Shown: positions 41,868 through 49,964, numbered from the stretch's first letter. The stretch is 64,000 nt of DNA from VAZQ01 sp963725185 (GCA_963725185.1 CAVRXO010000003.1:868001-932000); one strand, 5' to 3'. A program made the numbers and translations. Notes: generated by a model not told the origin, from the sequence alone.

Positions 41868-42752
41868 TCACGCCGCCAGCAGCAGCGCGAGGGCGTCTTC
41901 GTCGTCCTGCGCCTGGGCGCGCGCCGCGGCCTGGGCCGCGGCCGCCAGCGCGTGCAGCGCTGCGGCGCGGCGGATCAGATCCTGCGTTCGCCGCGCGCCG
42001 TCCGCCGCTGCCAGCGCATCGGCAAGCGCACGCGCGCTCGCGGCTGCCGCATTGGCCGCTTCCGTCCGGGCGCGGGCGGCCGCTGCACGTTCCCGCTCGG
42101 CGCGGGCGGCGGCTTGTGCCTGCTCGCGCCGGCGGCGCTTGGTCGCCGCGATCGCCTTGCGCTCGGCCGCCTCTTCGGCCGCGATCTGCTCTTGCAGCGC
42201 CCGCCATCTGCCGCGCGAGAACGTGCCCGCGATGATCGTGCCGCCGCCACCCAGGAGGTCGTAGCTGAGATTGGTGTACGGACCGCCGGTGAAAACGAAG
42301 CGCCCGCAGCCGGCGATCTCGGTCTCGAGATCGACGGTCGAATACCCTGAGAACGTGAAAGTGCCGAACGAAGCGGCCAGGAACCGTTCAAACGTGGCCG
42401 CATAGCCGGTCTCGCCGAAGCTGCCGCACGCCGCCGGAAGCTGCGTCTGGAGGCTCGCGGCCCCCGCGGTGAGCGCAAACGACCCTTGCGCGGCCACGAA
42501 CTGTGCCTGGAAGGTCGCGGTCTCGCCGGTGAGTGCGAAACCGGCGGACGCAGCCGTTAGCCGTGTCTGGAATGAGGCGGCCTCGCCGGTAAGGACGAAG
42601 CCGCCGAACGCCGCGACCTCCCGAATTTGGGAGGTCGCGGCCTCGCCGGCGAGAGTGAACGAGCCCGCCGCGGCGACCAGAACGGTCGTATTTGCCGCCG
42701 GGTCCGCCGCTTCCGCAAGCGCGAGCCGGCCGAGCGCATTGAAGCCCAGCAT
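41868..42752 (-). CDS. repeat-built phage tail-type protein with coiled-coil end, 294 aa
   Basis: Start ATG 42752 (MLGFNALGRLALAEAADPAA). Residues ~20-150 are six to seven repeats of about 21 residues of the form AAxGSFxLTGEAATFQTxL (AGSFTLAGEAATSQ, GGFVLTGEAASFQT, AGFALTGETATFQA, QGSFALTAGAASLQ and others), a beta-solenoid or beta-stack design. A PYTNLSYDLLGGGGTIIAGT block follows. The last ~110 residues are an Ala/Arg/Glu-rich coiled coil (RRREQAQAAARAERERAAAA). The architecture suggests a fibre or stalk. No named family. Confidence 0.6.
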   Translation of the reverse strand: MLGFNALGRLALAEAADPAANTTVLVAAAGSFTLAGEAATSQIREVAAFGGFVLTGEAASFQTRLTAASAGFALTGETATFQAQFVAAQGSFALTAGAASLQTQLPAACGSFGETGYAATFERFLAASFGTFTFSGYSTVDLETEIAGCGRFVFTGGPYTNLSYDLLGGGGTIIAGTFSRGRWRALQEQIAAEEAAERKAIAATKRRRREQAQAAARAERERAAAARARTEAANAAAASARALADALAAADGARRTQDLIRRAAALHALAAAAQAAARAQAQDDEDALALLLAA

Positions 42753-43100
42753 CTATCCCTCGATCATCCCCGGGCGCTTCGCCCCGGGGACGCCACCCGG
42801 CGATCCCGCGCCGGACGCGGAGCAAAGCCGCGCCGCGGCGGCCACATCATCCATCGCGCCCGCAACGGTGTTGCGCGCATCCTCGACCACCGCGGCGAGC
42901 TGATTGGTCCGGTGCCCGGTCTCGACGCCGACCACGACCGCCCAGGCGACGGCGCAATCCCATTTGTCGAGCCGCTCGCCCGACTGCGGATGCTGCATCT
43001 GCAGGCGCGTCCACAGCGGGCAGCGGTGACAGACCTTCGCCATCGACTTGCGCCAGAATGGGCAGTCGAGGTCCTTCGGGCCGGGCGGGCGCTGATCCAC
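42753..43100 (-). CDS. Cys-rich phage protein, 115 aa
   Basis: MDQRPPGPKDLDCPFWRKSM, then AKVCHRCPLWTRLQMQHPQS and GERLDKWDCAVAWAVVVGVE. The DCPFW+..M.KVCH.CP.W pattern with a later W.CA.AW is a recurring phage protein near tail-fibre genes; four Cys could bind zinc. The stop is directly followed by the next gene (adjacent bases). Role unknown. Confidence 0.7.
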   Translation of the reverse strand: MDQRPPGPKDLDCPFWRKSMAKVCHRCPLWTRLQMQHPQSGERLDKWDCAVAWAVVVGVETGHRTNQLAAVVEDARNTVAGAMDDVAAAARLCSASGAGSPGGVPGAKRPGMIEG

Positions 43101-43104
43101 TTGC

Positions 43105-43554
43105 CTATTCCTTCATGGGGAGCGGGTTGCCGCACGCGGCAGACGCAGGATCGTGTCCTCCGGCTGCTCCACAGCCGGGGCAGCCGACGCAATGCTCTTC
43201 GACGATTCCGTCATAGGGCGCATCGTCGCCTGAATATTGATCGGTGACCGCGCCTGCGGAATCGCGTAGCGCAAAGATGCAGAAATAAAGCGTGTCGTCC
43301 TCGAGCGCCGTGAACTTGTGCATCTTGTCCTTGTCGATGACGATCCAGACCGGCGCCGCAAGCCGCAACGAAGGCCGGCCGTCGGCCTCGCACAGCACGG
43401 CGCCCCGCTGCACCAGCGTCACGTGATTGAAGTGGTGCTTATGCCCGCGGTGAAAGTCCCCGGCCTTGATAAGATGGTGTTGCCGCAGATAAACCCCGCC
43501 GGCTGCGCCGAGCGCGAACTGGCGAGATTCCTGTGGCACAGCCTGTATGTTCAC
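43105..43554 (-). CDS. cupin-like phage protein, 149 aa
   Basis: GTG 43554 overlaps the previous stop by 4 bp (GTGA); a longer start at 43626 is less likely. FALGAAGGVYLRQHHLIKAG, DFHRGHKHHFNHVTLVQRGA and VLCEADGRPSLRLAAPVWIV show a cupin barrel with the HxH.....H metal-binding pattern, closed by DDTLYFCIFALRD. The C-terminal HCVGCPGCGAAGG may bind metal. Cupin-like proteins are found among receptor-binding or tail genes. Confidence 0.65.
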   Translation of the reverse strand: MNIQAVPQESRQFALGAAGGVYLRQHHLIKAGDFHRGHKHHFNHVTLVQRGAVLCEADGRPSLRLAAPVWIVIDKDKMHKFTALEDDTLYFCIFALRDSAGAVTDQYSGDDAPYDGIVEEHCVGCPGCGAAGGHDPASAACGNPLPMKE

Positions 43555-43865
43555 GGCTTCACCACCGGTGTTGCGGCCACGGCGGCTGTACGCCGCGCAT
43601 CCGCCACCGCCTTGGCGTTGGTCCATGCGGCGATGACAGGGGAAAACTGGTCGATATCACCGATCACCCGATTCGGTGTGACTGGTGCGGTGTTGCCTGC
43701 ATGAGGGTCACGCGTGAACTCAATCTCGCCGCGCGCGCCGTTCCACTGGACCGCGTGCACCGGGGCTCCCGGGGTCTCAATGTCAGCTACGGCCGAGCAA
43801 TCGATGGTCATAGCCACGCCATCCACAATCACCACGTTATCATCTCGCACAATAGTCAGGCGCAC
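43551..43865 (-). CDS. conserved phage protein near tail-fibre genes, 104 aa
   Basis: MRLTIVRDDNVVIVDGVAMT, then IDCSAVADIETPGAPVHAVQ, WNGARGEIEFTRDPHAGNTA and FSPVIAAWTNAKAVADARRT. The M.IV..DN.V.VDG......DCS......HA.QW.G..GEIE pattern with an Ala-rich helical end is a widely distributed phage tail-associated protein of unknown role. It is translationally coupled to the downstream cupin-like gene. Confidence 0.7.
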   Translation of the reverse strand: MRLTIVRDDNVVIVDGVAMTIDCSAVADIETPGAPVHAVQWNGARGEIEFTRDPHAGNTAPVTPNRVIGDIDQFSPVIAAWTNAKAVADARRTAAVAATPVVKP

Positions 43866-43877
43866 TGCGGTTCTCCT

Positions 43878-44312
43878 TCAGCTCTTCTTAGCGATCAAGG
43901 CGTCCACATACTTCATGCTCATAGTGATCGTATGATTGTGAGCAGCCCCGCTGCCGGCTCCGTCAGTATTCACAGTTGATCCAGAACCCGCCATATTCGG
44001 GTAATGGTAAGAACCCGTCGTTGTTGAAATATTGCTGACGTACTCCATGGGGTGGGCGTGAACGGCCAATTCCGCCGTAGACAACGAGTGATTACCCACC
44101 GTCGTCTGCGCCATCACGGTTGAAAAGCCGTTTGTTCCGCCGTTTCCAGGCGTGGAGCTCCCGACGATCCGCAGCGCCGCGTCGTCATAGGTCGACACCC
44201 GCACCCACCCGACCGGCGCCACCGCATTGATGAACGCAAGCTGCGTTCCGGCCGGAAACGCGCGCCGCGAGGCGACGCCACCGGTGAGGCGCGAGCCCGC
44301 ATTGAGAAACAT
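43878..44312 (-). CDS. phage tail-collar/fibre-tip protein, 144 aa
   Basis: MFLNAGSRLTGGVASRRAFP, then AGTQLAFINAVAPVGWVRVS, TYDDAALRIVGSSTPGNGGT, FSTVMAQTTVGNHSLSTAEL and AVHAHPMEY, closing HNHTITMSMKYVDALIAKKS. The P.GW....YDDA.LR.V motif and the paired His-rich HAHP / AHNHT segments are those of phage tail-collar-type fibre tips (metal-binding His clusters). Shares one base with the next gene upstream. Confidence 0.75.
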   Translation of the reverse strand: MFLNAGSRLTGGVASRRAFPAGTQLAFINAVAPVGWVRVSTYDDAALRIVGSSTPGNGGTNGFSTVMAQTTVGNHSLSTAELAVHAHPMEYVSNISTTTGSYHYPNMAGSGSTVNTDGAGSGAAHNHTITMSMKYVDALIAKKS

Positions 44313-44740
44313 CAGAAGTCCCCGACCGTGGCGGCCGTCACCGTGATGAGCTTGCCCGAGGTGACGGTGGCGAGCGCCGAGACCGTCAGCGTGTCGCCGC
44401 TGATCAGATGAATGAACGGGTTGCCGTCGCTGTCATAGGCGAGCCCGAGGAGCTTGGTCGGATCGAGCAGATTGACCGAGCTGGTGCCGGAGGCGTTGCC
44501 GGCGCCCGCCACCACCGAGACGGTGCCGAGCGGATAGGAGGTGCCGCCGTTGGTGATGCTGACCTGGACGTCGCGCGCGGAGGTGTCCGAGGAGGTCGCG
44601 ATCAGCGAGGAGACCTTCGAGCCGTTGCCGCCGGCGGTATAGACGGTCTTCTGGGCCTGCGCATCCGCGTTGGCGATCTGCACCTTGCCGTTCTGCGGCT
44701 GCCTGATCAGCGTCGCGACCGAATTCTGAGCAAATGACAT
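44312..44740 (-). CDS. phage structural protein, 142 aa
   Basis: MSFAQNSVATLIRQPQNGKV, then QIANADAQAQKTVYTAGGNG, SKVSSLIATSSDTSARDVQV, LLDPTKLLGLAYDSDGNPFI and HLISGDTLTVSALATVTSGK. A beta-sandwich layout with a conserved A.SSDT..RDV.V core typical of virion surface or fibre proteins. The family recurs next to fibre tips in this operon type. Confidence 0.65.
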   Translation of the reverse strand: MSFAQNSVATLIRQPQNGKVQIANADAQAQKTVYTAGGNGSKVSSLIATSSDTSARDVQVSITNGGTSYPLGTVSVVAGAGNASGTSSVNLLDPTKLLGLAYDSDGNPFIHLISGDTLTVSALATVTSGKLITVTAATVGDF

Positions 44741-44743
44741 GGA

Positions 44744-45088
44744 TCAAATCCCTCCAAGCCGCGCATGCGCCAGCAATGCGCTTTCGAGAAAGTCCTCGGC
44801 CAAGGCGGTGACGAACACCTGCGCCGATCCCGACAGGTTGATCGCGGCCCCGCCGTTGGTCAATTCGTAGATGATGTCGCGCGACAGCGTCGTCCCTGAG
44901 GCCGTGTAGCGGCCGCGTCCGGCCTCGCCGTTGCTGCCGTCGTTGATGCCGTAGGACACCTGTGCACCGTCCGGGATGCCGGCGCCGGCGAACGAGAGAA
45001 AGCCGCTCACGGCGGCGCCGAGCGTCATGGTGCCGGTACCGGTGGTGGCGGTGGTCATTCGGGCGAGATTCTTGAGGGCGGTCGGCAT
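44744..45088 (-). CDS. phage structural protein, 114 aa
   Basis: MPTALKNLARMTTATTGTGT, then MTLGAAVSGFLSFAGAGIPD, GAQVSYGINDGSNGEAGRGR and YTASGTTLSRDIIYELTNGG. The GTGT.TLGAAV.GF.SF..AG..DG..V.Y.I.DG...E.GRG.Y...GTTL.R pattern is frequent in tail-fibre regions of siphoviruses and podoviruses. Beta-rich. Role not proven. Confidence 0.7.
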   Translation of the reverse strand: MPTALKNLARMTTATTGTGTMTLGAAVSGFLSFAGAGIPDGAQVSYGINDGSNGEAGRGRYTASGTTLSRDIIYELTNGGAAINLSGSAQVFVTALAEDFLESALLAHARLGGI

Positions 45089-45110
45089 CGATGCGTCCTG
45101 CGCTACGAGC

Positions 45111-45530
45111 TCAAGCCAATTGCAAAATGCCGTTGGTCTGGTCGAGCTGGACTTGGAACGAGTTGCCGTTGGTCACCGAGACGGTCGTTCCATAATCCCA
45201 CCAGCCGATCAGGTTGCCGCTCGCCGCCGTCGAATTGTAGATGACGGCGTAGCGAAAGGTCGCGATCGTGCCGCCGGAGGCCGTGAAGGTCACGTTGTTG
45301 CCGACGAGCTTGTAGGTCCCGCCCGATTGGCTCGAGGCGGTGATGGTGACGGCGGTCCCGCCGGCCGCGTAGCCGTTGCCGGCGGCGATCTCGGTGATGT
45401 CGGTCTTGACCGCGTTGCCGGCGGCGGGCGCCGTATTGCTCAGCATGATCTTGAGCGTGTCGGCGCCAAGGTTGTGCACCTTGTTGGCGACATCGGCCAC
45501 GAAGGCGTTGAACTTGTTGAAGCTCGCCAT
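45111..45530 (-). CDS. phage structural protein, 139 aa
   Basis: MASFNKFNAFVADVANKVHN, then LGADTLKIMLSNTAPAAGNA, DITEIAAGNGYAAGGTAVTI, ATFRYAVIYNSTAASGNLIG and WWDYGTTVSVTNGNSFQVQL. The FN.F...VA...HNLG.DTLKI.L.NTAP pattern and the WWDYG.....GN.F end are recurrent in phages next to portal or fibre genes. Beta-rich; function unassigned. Confidence 0.7.
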   Translation of the reverse strand: MASFNKFNAFVADVANKVHNLGADTLKIMLSNTAPAAGNAVKTDITEIAAGNGYAAGGTAVTITASSQSGGTYKLVGNNVTFTASGGTIATFRYAVIYNSTAASGNLIGWWDYGTTVSVTNGNSFQVQLDQTNGILQLA

Positions 45531-45557
45531 GCAGTCCTCTTGCGGATGGTGGGTGGG

Positions 45558-47930
45558 TTATGGTGCGAACGGTTCGCGGTCGGCCGGGCTTGGTGGGGGC
45601 GCGCCGGCCATCGACGGCACCGGCACCGGCTCGACCCCGGCCACCCGGCCTTGCGCGTCGCGCACCACGCGCTTGGGCGCGTTCATCTGTTGCATCATGC
45701 TGGCCAGATAGGCGACCAGCGGGGCAAGGTTCGCGTTCGTGCCCCCTGCCCCGCCGGCGGCTCCATCCGCTCCCGCCCCGGTGGTCGCGGCCGCAACGGC
45801 CTGGTGGGCGTGGCGGAACTGCTGGTCGCGGATCGCGAGCTCGTGCTGCAGCAGCGCCATCTGCTTGTCGAGCTCGAAGCGCTGTTGCGCCAGCGCGGCG
45901 TCGCGCTGCGCCTTGCGGTCCTGCATGGCCAATTGGCCCTGCACCTGCTGTTGATCGAGCTGCGCCTGGGTCTGGATCTGCATCAGCTTGGGATCGGGCC
46001 GCGGCTGCGGCGGGCTTTGCGTCTTCGGATCGGTGAAGAACTGGTCCACGTTCTTGAGATCGACCAACTTCACCACCTCGGCCGCGGAATTGTAGAGGTT
46101 CTGGACGCTCACCAGGTTGCTCAGGCCGCCGGCGAGCGCGTCCTTCTGCAGATTGATCACCGCCATCACATGGGCGAGCCGCTCCGACTTGCCGCCGGTG
46201 CCCAGGCCCACATTGATGGTGAGGTCGTTGCGCTCCTTCCAGTCGCGCGGGTCGACGGTGACCCATTGGTTGCGCAGCCGCACGGTGGCGGCCTGCGAGC
46301 CGTTCTTGCGGATCACCGCGTGCAGCAGCGAGAACAGATCGCGGATGCCGGTCTCGGCGAAGATCCGCGCGATCAGCTTCATGCGCGCCTGCGAGGCGTT
46401 GTAGACCTGCATGGCCGCCGTGGCGCTGGTGTTCTGCAGCGCATTGGCGTCGAGGCCCTGCGCCTGGCGATTGACGCCGGTGCGCCACTCGCGCGTCGCA
46501 TCGGCGTACTCCAGCACCGGGAAGATCTCGCCGGCGATCGCCGGCACGGTCTGCCAGTTGACGCCGCCCGGCATCTTGGTGCGCACGATGCCGCCGGGCC
46601 GCGAGACCAGGAGATCGTCGAGCGTGGTCTCGGTGGCATGCGCCTCCGAGACTTCCACCCGCGGATTGACCGCCAGATAGGCGTTGTCGAGAATCGAGCG
46701 CAAGAGCGCGGTCTTGATGCGCTGGATGTCCATCACCAGGTCGGCGATGGAGCGGCCGAAGAAGCGGTGGGTGACGATCACCGGCGTCATGGCGGCGAAC
46801 GGCGGCATGTCGACGCGCACGATCTCGGGCTCGCCGTCGCGGGTGAGCACCTCGCCCTGGTCGCCGCCGGTGGTCACCCGATAGAGCGCCGGCTTGTTGT
46901 TGCCCTCATAGTCCATCCGCACGTAGTGCTCGGTGATCTTGACCTGGCGGTTGACCTCGTTGATGCCTTCGTCGCCGCCGGCCGAAAGATGCTCGTCGAC
47001 CGTGTCGCGGGCCAATTCCTCGGGGTTGGTCAGCATCGTGTAGCTGGGGATCGCCTTGATCTCATCGCGATCGTAGCCGTCCGCGATCAGATCCTCCGCG
47101 CGCCTGATGACCTCATGGAAGCAGTAGCCGCAGTCACGGAGCGAGCGGGCAAAGCGCGAGATGCCGAACTCCTCGGGCGGAACATCCTCGACGCGCGCCT
47201 GCGCCACGGTCTTGCGCGTGACCACCGTCACGTCGTGGAGCATGGGAACCAGCGCATTGTCGTCCGGCTCGGCCGGGGCAACAGGCGCGGGCGCGGGCGC
47301 GGCGGGAACGACCGCGCCCGCCGGGCCCGGGTCGCTCTGGTCCGGCTGCGCGATCGGCACGCCGACCGGCGGCTGAAGCGGCGCCACGACCGGGCGGTAG
47401 TTCGGGTCGGGATGCATGCTGTGCGCGACGATCTCGATGTCCGGATTGGCGACCAGCAGCGCGAACGCATCGTCGGGCTGATCCAAGTAGGTCTCGCGGC
47501 ATTCCTCCTCGCGTTCCTCCCACCACACCTTGACGATGCCGACTTTGGACAGCAGCGCATCCTTGATGAACGAATAGAGGATCAGGAAGCCCGGATTCTG
47601 CTGCATGAACACGTGGTTCACGTAGTCGGTCTCCTGCTCGGCGGCCGCCACGTCCTCCGGCCCGAAGGCCTCGAAGCGAACCACGTCGTCGGAGCCGGCG
47701 AAGACCTCCATCAGCGAGGGCATCAAGCCGTCGATCGTGTCGGCGACATCGGTCGAGACGGCGCGCGAGCGGCCGTCCTGTGCCGGCATGTCGCGGCTCA
47801 TGTCGCCGTTGTAATAGTCCATGGCATGGGCACGCTCGGCCGAAAGCTTGGACGCGCGCATGGCGGCGAGCGCGTCCAGCTTCTCGGCCGTGAGCATGGC
47901 CTTGAGCTCGGACGTCGGCATTTTGGGCAT
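45558..47930 (-). CDS. phage portal protein (SU10-like), 790 aa
   Basis: ATG 47930 (MPKMPTSELKAMLTAEKLDA). Portal features in order: YYNGDMSRDMPAQDGRSRAV, DTIDGLMPSLMEVFAGSDDV, QETDYVNHVFMQQNPGFLIL, FIKDALLSKVGIVKVWWEER (the classic D.L..K.G..K..WE motif), FFGRSIADLVMDIQRIKTAL and a long helical C-terminus (QTQAQLDQQQVQGQLAMQDR) for the barrel. It sits at the vertex and binds the terminase. The gene upstream of a portal is normally the large terminase, but here repeats and DUF6572 genes occupy that place. Confidence 0.88.
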   Translation of the reverse strand: MPKMPTSELKAMLTAEKLDALAAMRASKLSAERAHAMDYYNGDMSRDMPAQDGRSRAVSTDVADTIDGLMPSLMEVFAGSDDVVRFEAFGPEDVAAAEQETDYVNHVFMQQNPGFLILYSFIKDALLSKVGIVKVWWEEREEECRETYLDQPDDAFALLVANPDIEIVAHSMHPDPNYRPVVAPLQPPVGVPIAQPDQSDPGPAGAVVPAAPAPAPVAPAEPDDNALVPMLHDVTVVTRKTVAQARVEDVPPEEFGISRFARSLRDCGYCFHEVIRRAEDLIADGYDRDEIKAIPSYTMLTNPEELARDTVDEHLSAGGDEGINEVNRQVKITEHYVRMDYEGNNKPALYRVTTGGDQGEVLTRDGEPEIVRVDMPPFAAMTPVIVTHRFFGRSIADLVMDIQRIKTALLRSILDNAYLAVNPRVEVSEAHATETTLDDLLVSRPGGIVRTKMPGGVNWQTVPAIAGEIFPVLEYADATREWRTGVNRQAQGLDANALQNTSATAAMQVYNASQARMKLIARIFAETGIRDLFSLLHAVIRKNGSQAATVRLRNQWVTVDPRDWKERNDLTINVGLGTGGKSERLAHVMAVINLQKDALAGGLSNLVSVQNLYNSAAEVVKLVDLKNVDQFFTDPKTQSPPQPRPDPKLMQIQTQAQLDQQQVQGQLAMQDRKAQRDAALAQQRFELDKQMALLQHELAIRDQQFRHAHQAVAAATTGAGADGAAGGAGGTNANLAPLVAYLASMMQQMNAPKRVVRDAQGRVAGVEPVPVPSMAGAPPPSPADREPFAP

Positions 47931-48067
47931 CGGTGAGGAGCCTCGACAAAGGGGAGTGTCAGGCGCTTCCTTGCGCCCGACCCACCGGCTGGATTTCAAC
48001 GGCGAAGTGAATTGGAGGATTCGCTAGGACGCCCGAGCCGCCGAACGGACGCCACAGCCGTCAAAAT

Positions 48068-48157
48068 GAAAAAGCCCGGCGCGGTCTCCCGCCCGGGCAC
48101 ACTTCGTGAGTTTCAATTTCACGAATACCTGATTCGATATCTCGTGTCAATGGAAAT
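48068..48157 (-). terminator. repeat R1 with Rho-independent terminator on the minus strand
   Basis: On the minus strand the 3' part reads GCCCGGGCGGGAGACCGCGC then CGGGCTTTTTC, a GC stem followed by T5. A second hairpin (TTCGTGA ... TCACGAA, 9-base loop) lies upstream of it. It is one of three ~90-bp copies (also 49330-49419 and 49965-50054). This copy follows the DUF6572 gene at 48193 and would insulate the portal gene from it. Confidence 0.85.
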
Positions 48158-48192
48158 GACGACGACGATGGGCTACGCGCCCATTGATCACC

Positions 48193-48525
48193 TTAGTTGG
48201 AGATTCTGTGCTTGAACTGCAGGGAGAAACCAGCTTTGTGTATCGCCTCGCTGGCAAGCCCGAAGAAATTTGTCGCTTCTTCGCTCAGCGGAAATTTCCC
48301 GACGAGATTGATCACCACGCGCCGTCCTCGCGTCTCCGGAATTTGCCTATACATTTGTCCACCTTCGACAAAAGCCAAATAGCTGTTCAATTTGGCCTGA
48401 AGCATCAGGAGATGCTCTCCCTCGTCTTCATCCCAGTTGAGGTGATCGCTGATCGTAAGAAGAACGTCACCGGTTTTATGTTCAATGGTTAGGAAATCGA
48501 TTTTATCGGTTTGCTCAATAGACAT
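48193..48525 (-). CDS. DUF6572-family putative immunity protein 1, 110 aa
   Basis: ATG 48525 (MSIEQTDKIDFLTIEHKTGD). The family core VLLTISDHLNWDEDEGEHLL, MLQAKLNSYLAFVEGGQMYR and RRVVINLVGKFPLSEEATNF matches DUF6572 as I know it. Such proteins often stand beside polymorphic toxins and are suspected immunity proteins. The stop of a toxin-like tail (48531-48605) lies 5 bp before this start. The gene is followed by terminator repeat R1. The DNA is AT-richer than the phage operon. Immunity role is inference. Confidence 0.7.
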   Translation of the reverse strand: MSIEQTDKIDFLTIEHKTGDVLLTISDHLNWDEDEGEHLLMLQAKLNSYLAFVEGGQMYRQIPETRGRRVVINLVGKFPLSEEATNFFGLASEAIHKAGFSLQFKHRISN

Positions 48526-48530
48526 TGGTG

Positions 48531-48605
48531 TCAAGGCCACAAGATCTCTACCTTGGTAGGGAAATTAATTTCACGCATTAAGATGATTTTGTGGGAGTCT
48601 GCGTC
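48531..48605 (-). pseudogene. last ~24 codons of a lost toxin gene (T1)
   Basis: The open stretch reads DADSHKIILMREINFPTKVE then ILWP and TGA, placed 5 bp before a DUF6572 start. The end (INFPTKVEILWP) has the same form as the ends of T2 (IPQTRVEIKRPRN) and T3 (IPPTQVTIIRKPRL). Only the tail is left; an in-frame TAG lies just upstream. Confidence 0.55.
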
Positions 48606-48628
48606 AAGCTAACCATCGCATCAAAGCA

Positions 48629-48976
48629 TCAACTCGCGTTATTCGGCGTAGAGCCTAGCTGACTGAAACGCAAGGAATACCCATGGCTCTCAATAGCCTT
48701 GCCGGCCAAGCGATAGAACTTGCCGGCCTCCTCACTCAATGGATATTTTCCCATCACTTGGATGATGATCTTTCGCCCCACTGCCTGAGGAATCTTCGCG
48801 TAAATCTGCCCACTTTCGATAAATTCCAAGTACGTATTCAATTTTTTCTGCAGCACAACGAGATGTTCGCCCTCGTTCTCATCCCAATCGAGATGATCAC
48901 TGATGGTGAGAATCATATCGCCTGTTCTTGCTTCTCCGGTCACGAAGTCGATCTTATCGATGTCCTCGACAGTCAT
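48629..48976 (-). CDS. DUF6572-family putative immunity protein 2, 115 aa
   Basis: ATG 48976 lies 4 bp after the stop of the toxin domain at 48981-49259. MTVEDIDKIDFVTGEARTGD, then MILTISDHLDWDENEGEHLV, LQKKLNTYLEFIESGQIYAK and RKIIIQVMGKYPLSEEAGKF. Similar in length and motif order to the neighbours at 48193 and 49451, but diverged (roughly half identical by eye), consistent with cognates for different toxin variants. The extra C-terminal tail (FSQLGSTPNNAS) is unique. Confidence 0.72.
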   Translation of the reverse strand: MTVEDIDKIDFVTGEARTGDMILTISDHLDWDENEGEHLVVLQKKLNTYLEFIESGQIYAKIPQAVGRKIIIQVMGKYPLSEEAGKFYRLAGKAIESHGYSLRFSQLGSTPNNAS

Positions 48977-48980
48977 GATG

Positions 48981-49259
48981 TCAATTCCTGGGTCGCTTGA
49001 TTTCCACTCGTGTTTGCGGAATTTCCATGCCGCCCGGGAATCCGGGCTTGCCCTTGCCCACAATGATTGCCTTTTGCTGCTCCATTTCGCTGAACGCGAC
49101 GGCCTGATCCGAGGTGACCGGAGCAGTGGCCGAACTCTTGCATTCTATGCATCTTATTTCTCCAGTCACGCGATTTCGCGTCACAAAGTCAAGTCGAACC
49201 CGGGCACCGCTCGGCAGTTGGACGGCGATCTGACTTGCAAATTCAAGATCTCCTTGCTG
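48981..49259 (-). pseudogene. PD-(D/E)xK nuclease-type toxin domain without its carrier (T2)
   Basis: The frame is open for 92 codons from an upstream TAA (49260-49262) to TGA 48981 and has no good start. It reads DLEFASQIAVQLPSGARVRL, DFVTRNRVTGEIRCIECKSS, ATAPVTSDQAVAFSEMEQQK and IIVGKGKPGFPGGMEIPQTR. An Asp (RLDF) followed by ECK is the PD-(D/E)xK active-site pattern; the GKGKPGFPGG..IP.TRVEI end is known from C-terminal toxins of polymorphic systems. The N-terminal carrier is missing, so it is a displaced toxin tip kept with its immunity gene. Confidence 0.7.
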
Positions 49260-49329
49260 TTACACGCCCTCGCCAACAGCGTGCGCATGGAGCGGCAGGG
49301 GCGGCGCTACCCACCGGGTCGCCAAAACC

Positions 49330-49419
49330 ACAAAAGCCCGACGCGGTTCCCCGCCCAGGCACATTTCGTGAGTTTCAATTTCACGAATAGTCTGATTCGA
49401 CAACTCGTGTCAATGGAAG
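49330..49419 (-). terminator. repeat R2 with terminator-like stem
   Basis: Aligned to R1 and R3 with about ten changes. The stem is slightly weakened (GCCTGGGCGGGGAACCGCGT then CGGGCTTTTG). The second hairpin TTCGTGA/TCACGAA-like (TTCGTGAAATTGAAACTCAC) is kept. It follows the DUF6572 gene at 49451. Confidence 0.75.
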
Positions 49420-49450
49420 CGATGAGCTTTTTAGCTGTGTAAGGACCCCA

Positions 49451-49771
49451 TCAATAGGTCCGGTAGGTGATCGTGATATCCAGTCGAGAAGCAACGTCTG
49501 CCGCCTCGTCCCGGAAGGTAACTGCTGCGTCAGGCATCGGGTACCGGCTTATGACATCAATCCGCAATCTCTTTCCGGCTGCCGTCGGATAATCCTCATA
49601 GATTTGACCTGATTCAACGAAGCCGAAATAAGCGTTAAGCTTAGCTTGCAATGCCAATAGATGACGCCTTTGGTCATCCCAGTCCCACGCATCGAAAATG
49701 GTGAGAACGACCGTGCCGCTGTCCTTTTCCGTACCGACAGCATCCACAACTTCAGTGTTATCCAAGCTCAT
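49451..49771 (-). CDS. DUF6572-family putative immunity protein 3, 106 aa
   Basis: ATG 49771 overlaps the stop of the T3 toxin tail by ATGA. MSLDNTEVVDAVGTEKDSGT, then VVLTIFDAWDWDDQRRHLLA, LQAKLNAYFGFVESGQIYED and YPTAAGKRLRIDVISRYPMP. It is the most diverged of the three, lacking the DE-rich stretch before HLL, but keeps LTI.D..DWDD..HLL.LQ.KLN.Y..F.ESGQIY. Followed by terminator repeat R2. Confidence 0.7.
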   Translation of the reverse strand: MSLDNTEVVDAVGTEKDSGTVVLTIFDAWDWDDQRRHLLALQAKLNAYFGFVESGQIYEDYPTAAGKRLRIDVISRYPMPDAAVTFRDEAADVASRLDITITYRTY

Positions 49772-49925
49772 AGTCGTGGCTTTCTTATTATAGTCACCTG
49801 CGTCGGCGGAATTCGTGTGCCTCCCACGAAGGCACCTTTCGTTTTCCCACAACCACGCCGCCGTGCGTTCCAAGTTCAGGATATACGGGCGTTTGGTTTG
49901 CGGTAAGCGGCGCCGCGTGCGACGC
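49768..49925 (-). pseudogene. toxin tail with one frameshift (T3)
   Basis: First frame: SHAAPLTANQTPVYPELGTH then GGVVVGK. One base on, the second frame gives TKGAFVGGTRIPPTQVTIIR then KPRL and TGA (49768). Joined, this aligns with T2 (TAPVTSDQAVAFSEM...IIVGKGKPGFPGG..IPQTRVEI). The indel lies in the run GGGAAAACG. The active-site part is missing, so it is inactive. Confidence 0.6.
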
Positions 49926-49964
49926 GCCAGCGAGCCGGGGTACCCGCCCATGGCGGTTCAGAAC

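Noticed and set aside
44976..47936. 986-codon open frame on the plus strand
   Set aside because: It is the antisense of the portal gene and its neighbours; composition is high in Arg/His/Asp/Gly from GC-rich reverse codons and has no domain.
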